Below, piece by piece: positions 37,117 to 51,800 of a DNA stretch of 64,000 nucleotides. Position 1 is the stretch's first letter. Every line of letters begins with the position of its first letter. The notes beneath the pieces are model-generated. The model was not told the DNA's origin. It ran no database searches and saw only the letters and a program-made list of their open reading frames with translations. The DNA comes from Zoroaster sp. YZ-2022 (lineage: Eukaryota > Echinodermata > Asteroidea > Forcipulatida > Zoroasteridae): NCBI GenBank assembly GCA_029582265.1, contig CM055827.1, forward strand, positions 36,880,260-36,944,259. Reading direction: 5' to 3'. Position numbers and translations under genes: made by a program.

Positions 37117-40100
37117 TTGCTGTATACTCAGTGCAGCCGGCCAATTATCATCGGGCAAGCTCGGTGGTCGAGAGGTTAAGACGTCTGCACTAGTAAGCAG
37201 AAGGTCGTGGGTTCAAATCCCGCCCGAGTCGCCTGTGTAGTTTTTCACAGACACTGAGTATACAGTGCTATACACACGTCGGTGTAGGGCAAAATCAATT
37301 GTTTATCTCCCGACGATAGAATTTCACCAAATTATTGAACAAATTGTCGCCTTTGATTGAGCGGTATTGGACGATGGCAATTTTTATTTTGTTTTTATTA
37401 CAGGCAAAAAATATCACGGCAAATATTTATTTTAATTGTAACAGGACTAAGACGAATATGAAACAAGGGACACATTAATCGCTAATTATACCATCAATCA
37501 AATGAGAGTACAGTCCAAGGACTATGACTATTAACGTAATATAACTGCGGAAAGATACTAGAAGAATAAATACAAAGAAGAGTCATACAATAACTTATAT
37601 ATAACTTATATATGCATATGAGTGGGTGTATGAGTATATTACGATTGAACAAATAAACTGACTTATGCCGGTTTCGCACCTACAACCTTTGAATTGCAGT
37701 ATCAGTGATTTAACAACTTAAAGCTTACCAGCCCTATATCGGTGCTCAATCCTAATTGTCAATTTCTTGAATATGTATAATGGCTATAGATGCAATGACA
37801 CAGTGCATTGAACTGTCATAACCTTATTGTGTATATAAGTACGTGTGTTAATATGTTTCTAACTACGCGCAATTTTGACCAAAGTGAACTTCTACATGGA
37901 AGTATAATTGAAAGAGCATATTACTATACTTCATACATATTCATGATCGAGAGCCGAATTCTCACTGGTCCATTCACCATCACGTGCCAGATGCTATTTT
38001 GGCTGTTTACCAAGCGCCCGCGAGTATTCACGCACAGGGTAAATACGCATGTCGCAGATGCGACAGTCTACTACGCATGCGCTTTACGAAGCAATCGGGG
38101 AACAGTCGCACGGGTGTAGTACGCACGCGCGAACATCGCCCTAGCTGCATACACATGAAAAGATGGCGGCACACGTAAATATCAATTCGCGTTTTCCCGA
38201 GCTCAATGATGCTCCTTATTATTGTAATGGCAACTGAATATGTATGAGGTATAGTAAAACAAATATAACATGGTTTATTTCGGGTGGACAGTTGATATTA
38301 GCTCCCCTCGGTATTGGAAGTTGACAAACTAGTTCCCGAGGTGTTGTTGTTGTTGTCGTCGTCGTCACCACTACTGCCGGTGTATATTATTCATAGTCAT
38401 CATATAACCTACTTACCTATTTGCCCTCTTCAAGTCTGTAATAAACTCCGCTGATTGCTGATGCCTCATCTCAGAGCTCTTCTGTAGCTTCTCAATGGTA
38501 CCCATCAATTCATGAATCTTAGATCTCAATTTCTTCTCTCTTTTTGCCATCTCCACCATGTCTAATGAGATGTTTGGATCATCTAGCTGGCTCAACTCAG
38601 CTAGGGTGATCATCGGCGTTGCGTTGACGGCATTACCCGATGACTGCTGTGTGATTAAGATATATTCATTGTGATGATAAAGTTGTTTAACATTAAAAGA
38701 AATACGGAGGAAAAGAAATACGGAAAAAGGAATCGTGAATGGGGAATTTTTAAACAGACAGAAAATTGGAAAAGAGAATGAGATAAACAAAATATGGAAT
38801 AGGGAAGTATAATCTTGGATACAATTAGTTGGAAACCACGCCCCCATTCAATTTGAGAACATTTTGCAGGTGAATTGTTTTGCATAAAGAGTCAAAGCAA
38901 GCCCCCGACATTGAATAGGGGTGTAGGGTGTTGTATGAGATTAAAGTGGATCCAACAAATATGACCAAGATTGTAGGTATAACCAATATGAAATTAATTT
39001 TACAATGACAAACATGCTGATTATCAAGTAATGAATATATGATTGAGCAGCGCACCTTGGGAGTCTTTGGTATTGCCTCTTTGCCTTTCTTCTCTTGTAC
39101 CTCTGATTTGAGATGATCTATCTGAGCCAGGTAGGCCAGCTCCCTGGCATCTCGTGAGCACATCTTCAACTCTGCCGCTTTCTTCTCTTTCTCCAGGAGA
39201 TAGTACTGGGCCTTGAGCTCTGCCTTCTCCTCCTGGTGAAATTAAATTTTGGAACAGTCCGAATATTATTAATTTTCAGGTGCATCTTAGCAACAAGAGA
39301 AACTTTAACAATACAATACACTAGATCAAATGTTGTATTCATTATATTGATTCACAGCTGCAATGTTAAAACCAAAAATAGGAAGTAATAGTTGTGTGCA
39401 TCACAACCAAACACTGAAGTTATATTTATTTATGCCTATAATTACTAAAAGGTAAACAAAAGTTCTCTCAGTGCAATTATTTGATGCTATCATCAGGATA
39501 CAGAACAAGCTTAGCTCATAGAATTTTCATGACTGAGTGATCACACAGAGGCACAAGATCCTTGCAATAGCCATGGGGGACCAAGCCACCCTTACCCCCA
39601 CAGTCTCTGAGCTGTTGACAAGCCTCCAAATAAAAACACAACCGAATGGCAGGACGGAGATCCACCTATCCTAAAGCCATGGAGTACATGTCAAGATGCT
39701 GAAGTAAACAGACTGAAGGGGATGATCATTCCAGACTGGAAGGGCTTCTATCTCATGATGAGACACCACATGCTGCTTAATCCTCCTTAATCCAATAGAT
39801 AAGATTTCAGGATATGTATCATCTATAAAATTCCTGATAATCCTTTTATCTCTTTCAAAGTACATGTTTACTTGGATCGTCTTTAAAGAGGACATTAATA
39901 ATACAAAAATAAGAAAATTGTCAAATTGAAATGTGAAACTTACTAAAGCTAATGATGACATGAATCTTATATAGAAATGATTTTGTCTGAGGTCATGTCA
40001 CTTTAAAGAAAAGTAAAATATTTATTCACTTTGAATTCAGAAAAAAAAACTTTCTTTAATTGAACAAATCTGAATGTATTTTCACTATTTTCTCCTTTTT

Positions 40101-42806
40101 GAAAGGATATGATCTCTTTAAAATTCAGGGTTTTGCAGATAGAACAAGGTTGAAACAGTACACCTCTTTGGCTTAACCGTTGGGTTATAAAATAGGAAGA
40201 GAAAAGAAAACATGAGAAAGGGGAAGACAAATCATTCACCACTATTCCTTTTCTGAATATTTGCAATTAAACAACATCTGCTATCTTATATTACTGGAGT
40301 CATGAAAACTAGGCCAGTCCAACATGTGATCTTCCATTCAGAATTAAGTAGTCATTAGCAGGATTGTCAATCCTCAATCTACTAAAAAGGAACGAAATAA
40401 CATCTTGTCACATCCTTCCCAATTTCCATCCTGACTCTAGGCGCCAAGCCAGACAAAGCTACTGTGACATCATCTGTCAACGATTGCAGTGTATTATACT
40501 TTACATATGAATCCCTGATTGTGACCAGATTGTTCCTTTAACTCATACTCAGTCACTCAACAAAAACTTGTCTCACATTTTCAACACACATGTGCCTCTA
40601 GCAGCTGCTGTTTCCTTGTGGACTGACTGTACTCTGGATTACTGACTGCATTTCAAATTACTAGGGTTTTGGAATCTGGTCAGGCAAGGATTTCCAATCG
40701 GTATCCTTTAATTAGTTGCAGGTTAGGCTTATTTCAAATGTGAACGTTGCTACTGAGATGCATAATATTTTGCACACGATTTCATCGAAGCGAAAATCTG
40801 CAACGTCAGTAATCTGACCGGAAGATCTGTGATTAAGTTCCCTCTCAGCACGATTATGTAAATGCCAATCTAGGTGGAGTGGGAATGATTGGACTATCTG
40901 TTCACATTCATTAAAGTTTAAAAACTGTTTCCTGTGGGCACGGTAATAATCACTATGATGGCTCATGATGTCATGAGTACTGGTCTGCAAGAGACATGAG
41001 CCTCATTATGTATGTCATAGAGTTACTGCAGAATAAATGTGTACTTATTGAAATATGAACCCGAGAATTCCAAGACTTTTTGGTCCGCTTAGGGATATCT
41101 AAATGTTCCCTGTAGTGGGTAGGAGGGGAGGGGGAGGGGGAGGGGAGGGAGGGGAGGGGAGGGGAGGGGGAGGGGAGGGGGAGTGGAGGGGGAGTGGAGG
41201 GGCTCTTGAAAAGTCTATGTTGTATTCTTTACAGGATGTAAAGTATTGACAATTGTTGACAGCTCTTACTTGATGTGGTACAGGTACATATGAAAATACA
41301 ATTTTGATGTTTTGATGTTTTGAAGTACATGTCTTTATACATACAAATCTTGCATTACATCAGCTGTCTAAATAAATATTTTTTGTCTAAATAAACTTTT
41401 TATACAAACGATTTTATTTCTATGGCAACACATTTCTCAATTCATTTGTCTCAATCTTAGTATCTCACCTTGAGTCCTGCAATCTCCTGCATTAATACAG
41501 CATTCTCCAAGTCCAGCCTCTGACAGTCACTACTGGACATGACCTCTTGGGTCATGGGGTCAATGTGTACACTCTCTAGCTCCATGACAGTCAGTCGGAC
41601 GGCTGATTTGTCGTTCTTCAACTGTTGGATGTAATCACGTAGTCTCTGTTCATCCTCTTTGCTGAATTCCGTGTCACAGCTGCTGGCTGTTGAGCTGGTT
41701 GTACTGGGAGTGAAAATAGTTTTGTTTGTGGTTTTGCATTTGCTTTCTCATACAGTGCATGATCAAATTACAGTACAGGATACCACAATCAGGTGTGTGA
41801 TTTGACAAAGGTAAAATATCATGAAAAATGGGCAGCAGGTCTAGAGGACAACGCCCCCTGAACCTCCTGGATGTTTAATTTTGGAGGATTTACAGACTCT
41901 CCACATCCCCACAAACAAGAAACTAGATGTTTGGACACAATACAGGCTACTTCTTTTTTTCCTTGGTGGCTACTTCTTTCAAGAAAAATATGAGGCAAAG
42001 GGAGGTTTGTAAAAATATGAGGCAAAGGGAGGTTTGTAATATGAGACAAAGGGAGGTTTGTAAAAATATGAGGCAAAGGGAGGTTTGTAATATGAGGCAA
42101 AGGGAGGTTTGTAATATGAGGCAAAGGGAGGTTTGTAAAAATATGAGGCAAAGGGAGGTTTGTAAAAATATGAGGCAAAGGGAGGTTTGTAATATGAGGC
42201 AAAGGGAGGTTTGTAATATGAGGCAAAGGGAGGTTTGTAAAAATATGAGGCAAAGGGAGGTTTGTAATATGAGGCAAAGGGAGGTTTGTAATATGAGGCA
42301 AAGGGAGGTTTGTAAAAATATGAGGCAAAGGGAGGTTTGTAAAAATATCTTGAGAAATCGCAGGCCTGCACATTATGATGAATTGAGAAACAAAATTGTG
42401 ATTTTTTTTCCACAGAATCCAGAGTTTCACTAATCCCAATCATTTAAAAGGCTATACATGTGGAGTGCTATGGTCGAGTGGTTTAGTGCGTCGGATTTGT
42501 TTTCTTATGGCCGAGTCATCAGAACGTGGGTTCGAATCCCAACCACAACCGCAGTGCTTGTGTCCTTGAGCAAGACACTTTACCATAATTGCTTCTCTCC
42601 ACCCAGGGGTAAATGGGTACCTGTGAGGGCAGAGTTGGTTGTTGTGATTGGTTAGCCCATATGCACCGAAATGGCAGCAATTGAGCTGTATACTCCCCAG
42701 GGAGCTGAGATCGTTTCAGGAATGATTTATGCACCTGATGAGCAGGGGTAATAATATAATGCGCCTTGAGCACCAGTTTGGTGGATACGTGCGCTATATA
42801 AGTCCA

Positions 42807-42859
<53 letters not shown>

Positions 42860-45800
42860 GTACTTAGGGTTTCTATTTATATGAAGAAAAACTATTTTCT
42901 GGCTGTATCATAAATTGAAAGCACCTCAGGAAGAATAATTACACAGGATTTTGGAAACCATATTTATCTTGACACAAAGTGAAACAAAAAGAAATATATA
43001 ATAATAATAATTTTGTAAGCAAGTAATTGCGCTTGTCTTCAAGTGAACTATTATCAAGTAATTGCGCTTGTCTTCATGTGAACTATTATCACAGCATACT
43101 AAGTAGATATTTATCAAAAACTGTTTTTATAATAAAGAACATAATTGACCAATTGCCATTCATAAACAATGGCCAATCAGAGCATCATTTACACATCACA
43201 AGAATATTCAAAAGGAAATATCCATCCGACATTAAGATACCTTGTATGACTATGTGAGGACACATCTTCCCACGGTTGTAATGTACAGCCAGGAACATGA
43301 CACACCATAGTACCACAGCTTCTATCTAGTCTCTGCAGCAGGGCCTTGGCCATATTCTCAGCTGCTTTACGGTTCTCATGGACTCTCTTCAACATCATAG
43401 TTGTCTCTTCGGAATCTTCCCCGGAGCCTTCTGAACTCTCTCCTGGTAGACAGAATGGATTTTTTTTGGATGATTCAGGATTGTGCAAAGACAAGATTCC
43501 AAAAGTTACAGAAAAGAAAAATTGACACCTAACATCAAGACAAAACAATACAGACTTTTAACACGGAGCAGATATCTTGTTTTTCTTCAATACAAGTCCA
43601 CATAACCAAACCGAGGCTCGATGGGGAAATAGTCTGGTCCTTTTTCATGAATTGAAAGTTAGCCTTATAATCTTACTTGCGTATACAGGGATCCTAACAA
43701 AGATGGCTGCAGTGTGATAAAGGTCTATTCGCCAATAGTCTCATATCTCTTACCTGTACCGATACCTCCCACACCAGCCGCCCTGCAGTTAGCTAGAACC
43801 ACCTGCTGCTCTGTCTCACACAACATCAGTAGTACTTCATAAGCTTCCACTGTCTGATCGCAGTAGTTGACTGCCAGCTGTAGTGCCGTGTTGTTGCTCT
43901 CATATTTACCTACCAGCATTGTCAGTCTGTCTGCGCTGGACTTGCTCTCCTCCAGGGTGAGCTGCAGGAGGTCATTCTGTGACCTAAGGTGCTCGATCTT
44001 ACTGCTGAGTCGCTCCATCTCCACTTCGATATCCTTGGCCTTGTTCTCAGGGATGGCAAGACCATGGGAGCTCATGGTCTGAAGGATTTCCTGTACACTG
44101 GAGCATTCTTGTAACGACTGGGCGAGGTGCTCAGCCACTTTGGGGTTGGCTTTCTGTTGTTGGACAAAGCAGTGAAGTGTAGTTTGAGCAGATGTTGGAT
44201 TGTATTAGAATAAAATGATTGGCTTATCCATGGCTGTGAATCAAAATCTTTCAATGACCAATCACATTTGTTACATATCAACTATGACATCTTTTCAAAT
44301 AAGCCTACTAACTTACTAAGCATAAGTACTTCTTGAATATGTATTATGTATGTGTCTGCCAAACAGGTGACTCGGGTGGGATTCGAACCTACGACCTCTT
44401 GCTTACTAGTGCAGACATCTTAACCTCTCGGCCACTGAGCTTGCCTGATGTCGATTGGCTGGCTCTAATCCTATATAGCAGTGGGTGCCGTGATATTTAT
44501 AGTTTGATGAAATTCTTGCGTTGGGTGATAAACAATTGATTTAATTTTGCCCTACACCGACGTGTCCAATGTTTTTCTTATGAGTAATTAGCGTAAGGCT
44601 ATGCTTAACTGTCTATTGGAAAAAATATTCAAGAAAACAATACATATTACGGCAATTTATAAAAAATAAAATTGTAATGGAACACTCACCCCTACATTGC
44701 TGATGTCCGACCCTGTCAAACCCTTCTCAGATCCTGATCTTGATGAATTGTCAGATCTGGACTGCTTTAACCTCACACGCTCAGCAACCTTTGCCACTGG
44801 CATGCCCCCTCGTCTCTCACTCCCGTACACGCTGAGTTCACCGGTACTCGGGTTGATGCCATTGGGAACTGCTGAGGGGCTAGGGGTTGGTCGGTACCCT
44901 GGTGAGCTGAGTTGTTCGGAGGACGACGTGTAACCTTGTTGATGCTGCTGCTGCTGTTGTTGTTTGAGGTTGCTGGCAGCAGCTCCAACGTGTTGTTGAC
45001 TGCTGCGGTTCTGGTGGTCTCTGACCTATGGTTGAGTTGGTGAGTGTTATTACATTCATTGAACTGTTATTTCATAACATATATTAGGTCACATTAAAAT
45101 AAGAGAAGTCGTTTTTTTTTCTCATTATGTATCAAAGAAATGCAGCATCCCCATATACTAATACTCTCATATAAATACAGCCAACTTGTGTGGATACTCA
45201 CTCTTAATTATAGCCAAGTATTCATATCCATCCTGAACTAAGTATAGGTACTCACAGCTTGGTACTCACAGCTTAGTACTCACAGTAAAGCTTCCATACC
45301 CAAATTAAACTTACACTCACAGCCAAGAACTCATAATGCACCCCACATATAGAAGTGGCTCATGACAAGTCTGTTTGGTTGAACTAAAAGGCAGAGTGAC
45401 TCAAGATATCTCACCTTCTTCCTAAGTTTATCTCTCTCATCTCTGATGGCAATAAGATTGGCTTTAATCTTGTGCAGTTCATCCTCCTTCATCGACAGCA
45501 TTGTGTTGAGATTTTCATTCTCATCTCGTAAGACGCCAATCTCCTGCTCGAGGCTGTTGCGTCTCCGGGGATCATGGACGTGGATCTGGAAGCCGTTAGG
45601 GGTGGTGTGGTCGGTGGATGACTCAAACTGAAGACATTCAACCTCTTGAACAACCTGGAAGTGAAGAAGAGTATGATAAAACGTGGTTTACTGGATGATT
45701 TGGGATTAGTTGTACCCTTTGCCTGAAAAGTAGGTACTAATTATATGTACATGTACTTAGGACAGGATGGTGTAAGAGGGGAATTAAGCAGGGGGAGGGA

Positions 45801-48800
45801 GGGGAGCTAGACAATCCTTCTAAAAGGGCTAATATGCAGGTATTTTAGCACATTGAAGTGACTGACTAATTTGTTTTTGTTTCTTGAAGGGGGGGGGGGG
45901 GGGCACAGCCTTTCCTGAAACACATGGGTTAGGTTGTTTAACCCTCCTACATATGGAGGCCACTCCCAACCACTAAATTCTGTTCTTTAGCAACCTTCAG
46001 TACATACATGTACAAGCCTGCTGTCCTTTCCAAGTAATCTTACAAAATCAACTGTGTGCCACCCAAGGACACTGTAAATGTTTGAACATATTAGTATGGC
46101 CTGCAATGTATCAACGGGAGACCACTTTACCCTGCAATCTCAGTGGTGGGACAGTACACAGAAGGGTAACCATAAGAGGCCACTGGCAACAGCTAATAGC
46201 TTAGAGTGGCCTGAATGGGTTGTTTCAAGAATTGCACTGATTGTAGGAGGGTCAATGGGTTCTTTTCTTTACCTCTAAGGATCTCTGTTCCACTTGATGC
46301 GAGGCACTGGTTAGTTGCTTAATTGCATAATCTGCTGAGTCTATGTGCTGTCTATAGTTATCATTACCCTTGCGTTCTCCTACAGCACACTCTAATTCAC
46401 CAACTACTCTGGACAACTCTGCTGATAAATCATTGCACTGATCTGTAGGAGAAACAAAGTTAGAAGAAAAACAAAAAAATACAAAAATAAAATGAGACAA
46501 GGATTATACATGACAGATGTGTGTATGTATTAATTGTTACGCAAATATGATATGACATAATGATACAACATAATGTTACCCAAATATGATACGATATAAT
46601 GATACAACATAATGTTACCCAAATATGATATGACATAATGATACGACATAATGTTACCCAAATATGATACGATATAATGATACGACATAATGTTACCCAA
46701 ATATGATACGATATAATGATACGACATGTTACCCAAATATGATACGATATAATGATACGACATAATGTTACCCAAATATGATACGATATAATGATACATG
46801 TTACCCAAATATGATACGATATAATGATACATGTACGACATAAAATGTTACCCAAATATGATACGATATAATGATACGACATAATGTTACCCAAATATGA
46901 CACGATATGATACAACATAATGTTACCCAAATATGATACGACATAATGATACAACATAATCAGACATGCAACTTTGTAATTGCAAAAAAAAGAGGAAATG
47001 GCCGAGCACACAACACTTTGTAGTGTTTTTCAGTTTTCTATAGCACTATTATTAAAGAAAAAAGAGGAAATCAGCTGATCAGCTGAAAAGTTGCATGCCT
47101 GCATAATGATACGACATATTAATTGCTACCCATATATGAAGAAGGGGTGGTAGGCGACTTGTGCTGAAATGTTATTTTTCAAAAAAACAAACAAATAAAC
47201 AAACTATTTAACAAAATGTGTGTTATGATATGTACATGTAGTTATCTTCATAAGTTAATGTTAAACCATCATTTGTGATAATTCTAAATTGTCCATACAT
47301 GTTGTAGGTACTAGACTCGGTTTAATCAAAAATATTCAGCCCTCATTATTTTCCAACAACCTTCAAAATAAACTGCCAGTTAATACTGAAACACAAGATG
47401 CCAAGTCTAACAATGGGGTAGCATACTAGCCTTGAACACACTGTGAGATATAGCTACATGGCTGAGATTACATCTTGACAATACCCTAACTAGACCACAG
47501 CCTTCATGACTTTGAAAACAAGAGGAAAGAGACACGTACACGTAGTACCACTCAATACAAGTAACCTAATCCTGGTTTTCAATTAGTCCAGGCTGAATAT
47601 AGCTGACATTCCACTGGCAAGAACCATGCATGTTTTCGTGTGAATGCCAGCCATTACAGATTTGTCAGGTTTTTTATCTGTACTGTAAGGAACTGGCATG
47701 GTTCCAGCCGGCTCCATGCCCATGATTTTATGGGACTGATCGATTAAAATGAGTAGGATTGGCTGTAAGTCACACTCAATCTCTTGGCATTCTGGATATC
47801 CTTTCTCTATGATATGATTAAACCAAACTGATTATGGTAAACCATGGATCCACTGGTAAACTGTCATTCCAATGGTGGCTGTTTGCATGATTACATTACA
47901 CTGACCTTTAAGTGGGTGTTACAAGAGGAATTATGGACAAACTGACCACAGGTGGAGGGTCTGTGAACTGACCAACAGCTTTCACTGATCTGATCAGCTG
48001 ATTGGCATTTGACACATGAATGATGGACAGATAGACTGACCAGATTTTTTTCAGACTGAGAAGAAGAACATGACCACAGGACTGGTAAAGTCAATGAGGG
48101 AGAGCTCAGCATGAACGGACTGACCAGCTGATGTGAAGATGGACAGTTCAGAAGGACTGATTTATTGGATAGTTGATATACTGACAATATAAACATGACA
48201 TGATGAAGCACAAACAGACATGATGAAGCACAAACAGACATGAGACTCATTAGAAGATAAGACATAACAAGCAACCATACTGCATAAATAAACAAAATGA
48301 AATATACTTCAGGTAAATTTGACTGGCACACAGACAAACAAACAATGGGAAGGACATACGGGTAGACTTGATGATATGTGAGCGACTCAAGGCTGGTTTA
48401 ATGAGTGTGATTGAGTGCGATTTCATTGTCAACATCATCAAAATTCACTTCAATTTGGCCTTCAGACATATAGGAAAATGGAAAACAAATAGAGACAGCT
48501 CATGCAGATGGAAAGACAGTCCTGCAGGTAGACTGACAGATTAGTCACATACAAAGATGGAGTACTGACAAAGTAAGGTTATAAACAAGGAGAATACAAT
48601 TTGGACAGAGAGGGACGGACAAAACACAGAGACATGAAGGAACAGAAAAACAGAAAGAGCCACTGACAGACAGACAGACTGACCATGGTCAAACAGATAG
48701 AAACCTACCGATATTTGCAGAGTCACTACCATGGAAGCTTCCATTACAGCTCCCTCCGCTATTGCTGATGTTGCTGTGTGGACTTGAGGCTGACTGGGAA

Positions 48801-51800
48801 AACTCATCTTCTTCCCTAATATGGGCAAAGAGGGATGATAATATGCAAATTAGGTCAATAAGGTCAAGAGTATCGTACAAGTTCGCTAGAGTACATAATG
48901 TAGAATTGAAGGGTGGGGGGTGGAGCACAGGAAAAGGAAACAGGGATAGGATTAGATGCATATAAATAGTCAAAATGATTTAATGGCACACATTTTGCCT
49001 ATTTTATAGTTAAGTATGTGTTGTATATAATTTGCTAAGATAGGGTTTTTAGAAGGAGGATATTTATTTGTCAGTTTATGAAAATGAAAATAGATGACAA
49101 ACGACTTAAACAGTAAAATTTTTAAAGAGAAGTCAATATTTTATGAACATTTCTGCTTATTTGATTGTGTTGTTAACAAGACAATAGTGACAAAGCATCG
49201 AGATTGTTCATATTCATCTAAGACTTTACACCATCTTCATCCTTCCTTCTCATCTAACTTCAACCTAAAATAACCATACACTTGCAGACAATATCAATAA
49301 ACTCATTAATAATTATCAAATATCAATAACCATGTCTCGTCCAGCTTTTAGCTCAAGGTTTATTAGTATGGTCATGAAAAAATGCAATAACACAGAGGCT
49401 GTATACATTGTACATCTCTTATAAAAGAGGATGTACGGTACGTTTAGAATACAAAAGTAGTTTATACCCTAGATTGAATCAGCTGCAAAGGCTGCTTTCA
49501 TATCATGGACAAAAACTGGATTCCCATGATACCCGAATGTCTCTTTTGTATTCGTTGTGCTATTTTTGGAGGGAAAAAATCAATACGCAATTCATACTGA
49601 GCCAGTGTAGAGGACAATCAATGTAATACTGGTGTTATTTTATCATGCAGGGGAGGAATACAGGATGTGAAGTTGTTTATAATGTAAATATTGATTGATC
49701 CACTGAACTACCTTTTTTGAATGTCATTGCACTCACACAAGAAGGTAGGCACTGGTAGTGCTGCACAAGTCATGTATGTAACTTACTGTATTCTTTCACT
49801 GGTAATCATCACTCATAAGAATAGCTAGGGAAGGGGGAGGTGGGGGAGAGTCCTTGGGGTGGTGGCATGTATTTCACTCAACTTACTCGGTAATTGTCAT
49901 AAAATATTGACTTTAAATTTATTTGAACCAAGGCTATTGATTAAAGTGATATGAAATATTGTGGTAAATGATCAAATGTCATTAAATTTTAAGATTTTAT
50001 TTTGATTGTGAAATGTCATGTACTAATCCATATTTTGTCATCTACATGTAATGCCAGTATCTGGGTCACACGGAAATGTCAACTTGGTTTTTCATAAAAT
50101 CATTGCTTGGTATTCTTTTCAGTGCTTTTAATGGAACCATAGATAAAGTTCTGCCAAGTAGATGAAGAATGTAGATTGCTCACACTACTAAATGCCAAGC
50201 AATTATATGAGAATACATGTGCCTTTAAGGTATTCTATCACACTCCCTGTAGGCTGCTGGAACTAATGTCACAATCAATATGTGTCATTCCTGCTGTTAC
50301 AAAGCCTTGCTTTATATTCCCCTTAATGGGAACTAAGAACAAATCAATCATTTCAAAAGTTCATCATAGTTTAGTCATGATTTGATTTTTCAAAAAAAAT
50401 CACTTGGTCAACCTAACCCAAATCGTTAAAAGCTTTTACACAGAAGCAAAATCACACAGATGTGACCTACATTTTAATTAAATAGAAAGGTTGTATGCAC
50501 TAATTATTGGTTAATTGTCACACCCTGTATGCGCGTGCATACATAGTTTGACATATTACAAAAGGATCAATAAATATGTAATCTACATAAACTGACTTGT
50601 AAAAGTTTCAGCTCTAAGAAAACATTGACAAATTATATAAACATTTAGGTTAGAATTCTGATGTAATGACTCGGAAAGCTTTTTTCATTTAACAATTTTC
50701 CTTCAACAAAAGAGGAGCACTTCAGAGTAATATAATTGTGATGGACAAACTGAAAATCCATCACTTTACAGTAAACTGACTTTTACCTACTAAACCCTAA
50801 ATGTACATGAACAGGTTTTACTGTATATTGACAAGTACATATGTTCAATGTATACATGTATACAGGTAGAACCAGGGCTAGATTTCATTCAAAAAATTGC
50901 ACAGAAAAAAGTTCAGTCAGAAATATTTCTCTGTATGTAATGCTTATCTGAAAAGCAAGTTCTGAATTTTGAGTAGCAAATTGCATTTTTTTAAAGCATT
51001 TTATGTAGTACGGTAATAAAAGAGAATTCATTCACTGAGTACATCATGAATAATGTTCATATAATTTTCAATACTGACATGACTAGATCTGATTTCTGAT
51101 AGACAAGAGTGTGTTCTTCAGATCAATTGATGGCGATGCCCATACTTATTTATCAGCTATAAAATACAGGATTATGCATGTTTCTGTGCTAAATATAGCA
51201 TTTGTCAATCCATGTCTGATGTCAAAGACGCACGTCTGTGCTCTGGCTACATATTTATTGCACAAATTAGTTTCAGGGCATAGGAAGTTATTCACCTTTA
51301 ATAATAAATGATATCCATCATTAAAAAAATTCAAATAGTGATATTTTTATTTAAAAATTAAACAAAAAACAAATGACTGTTTTTTTTTATATTATCTTAT
51401 TTAAATGATCTAATAATAATAATAATGTATAGATTTATATAGCGCACGTATCCACCAACTAAGTGGCGCTCAAGGCGCATTATATTATTATCCCTGCTCA
51501 TAAGGCTCATAAGGCTCATAAATCATTCCTGAAACCATCTCAGCTCCCTGGGGAGTATACAGCTCAATTGCTGCCATTTCTAGCGCATAGAGAGCAAACC
51601 ATCTCTGCCTTCACAGGTACCCATTTAACCCCTGGGTGGAGAGAAGCAATTATGGTTAAGTGTCTTGCTCAAGGACACAGGTGTCACGGCCGGGGCTCGA
51701 ACCCACACTCTGCTGCTGGCAACACCAGAACTTGAGTTCAGTGCGCTAGACCACTCAGCCACGACAATCCACTTTTCGTGCATTATACAACACACGGGAC

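Noticed and set aside
37153..37231. Possible tRNA gene (also 36490-36565 and 44370-44445)
   Set aside because: A and B boxes are present, but the acceptor ends do not pair convincingly and the copies share SINE-type flanks, so they are SINE heads.
41819..42443. Long ORFs on both strands (168, 206 and 154 aa)
   Set aside because: They arise from an intronic minisatellite with triplet-multiple units; no start context, splice link or domain.
46460..47011. 183-aa and 103-aa minus ORFs rich in SYHYIVSYLGN
   Set aside because: Repeat-derived frames in an AT-rich minisatellite; the array is interrupted by a MITE.
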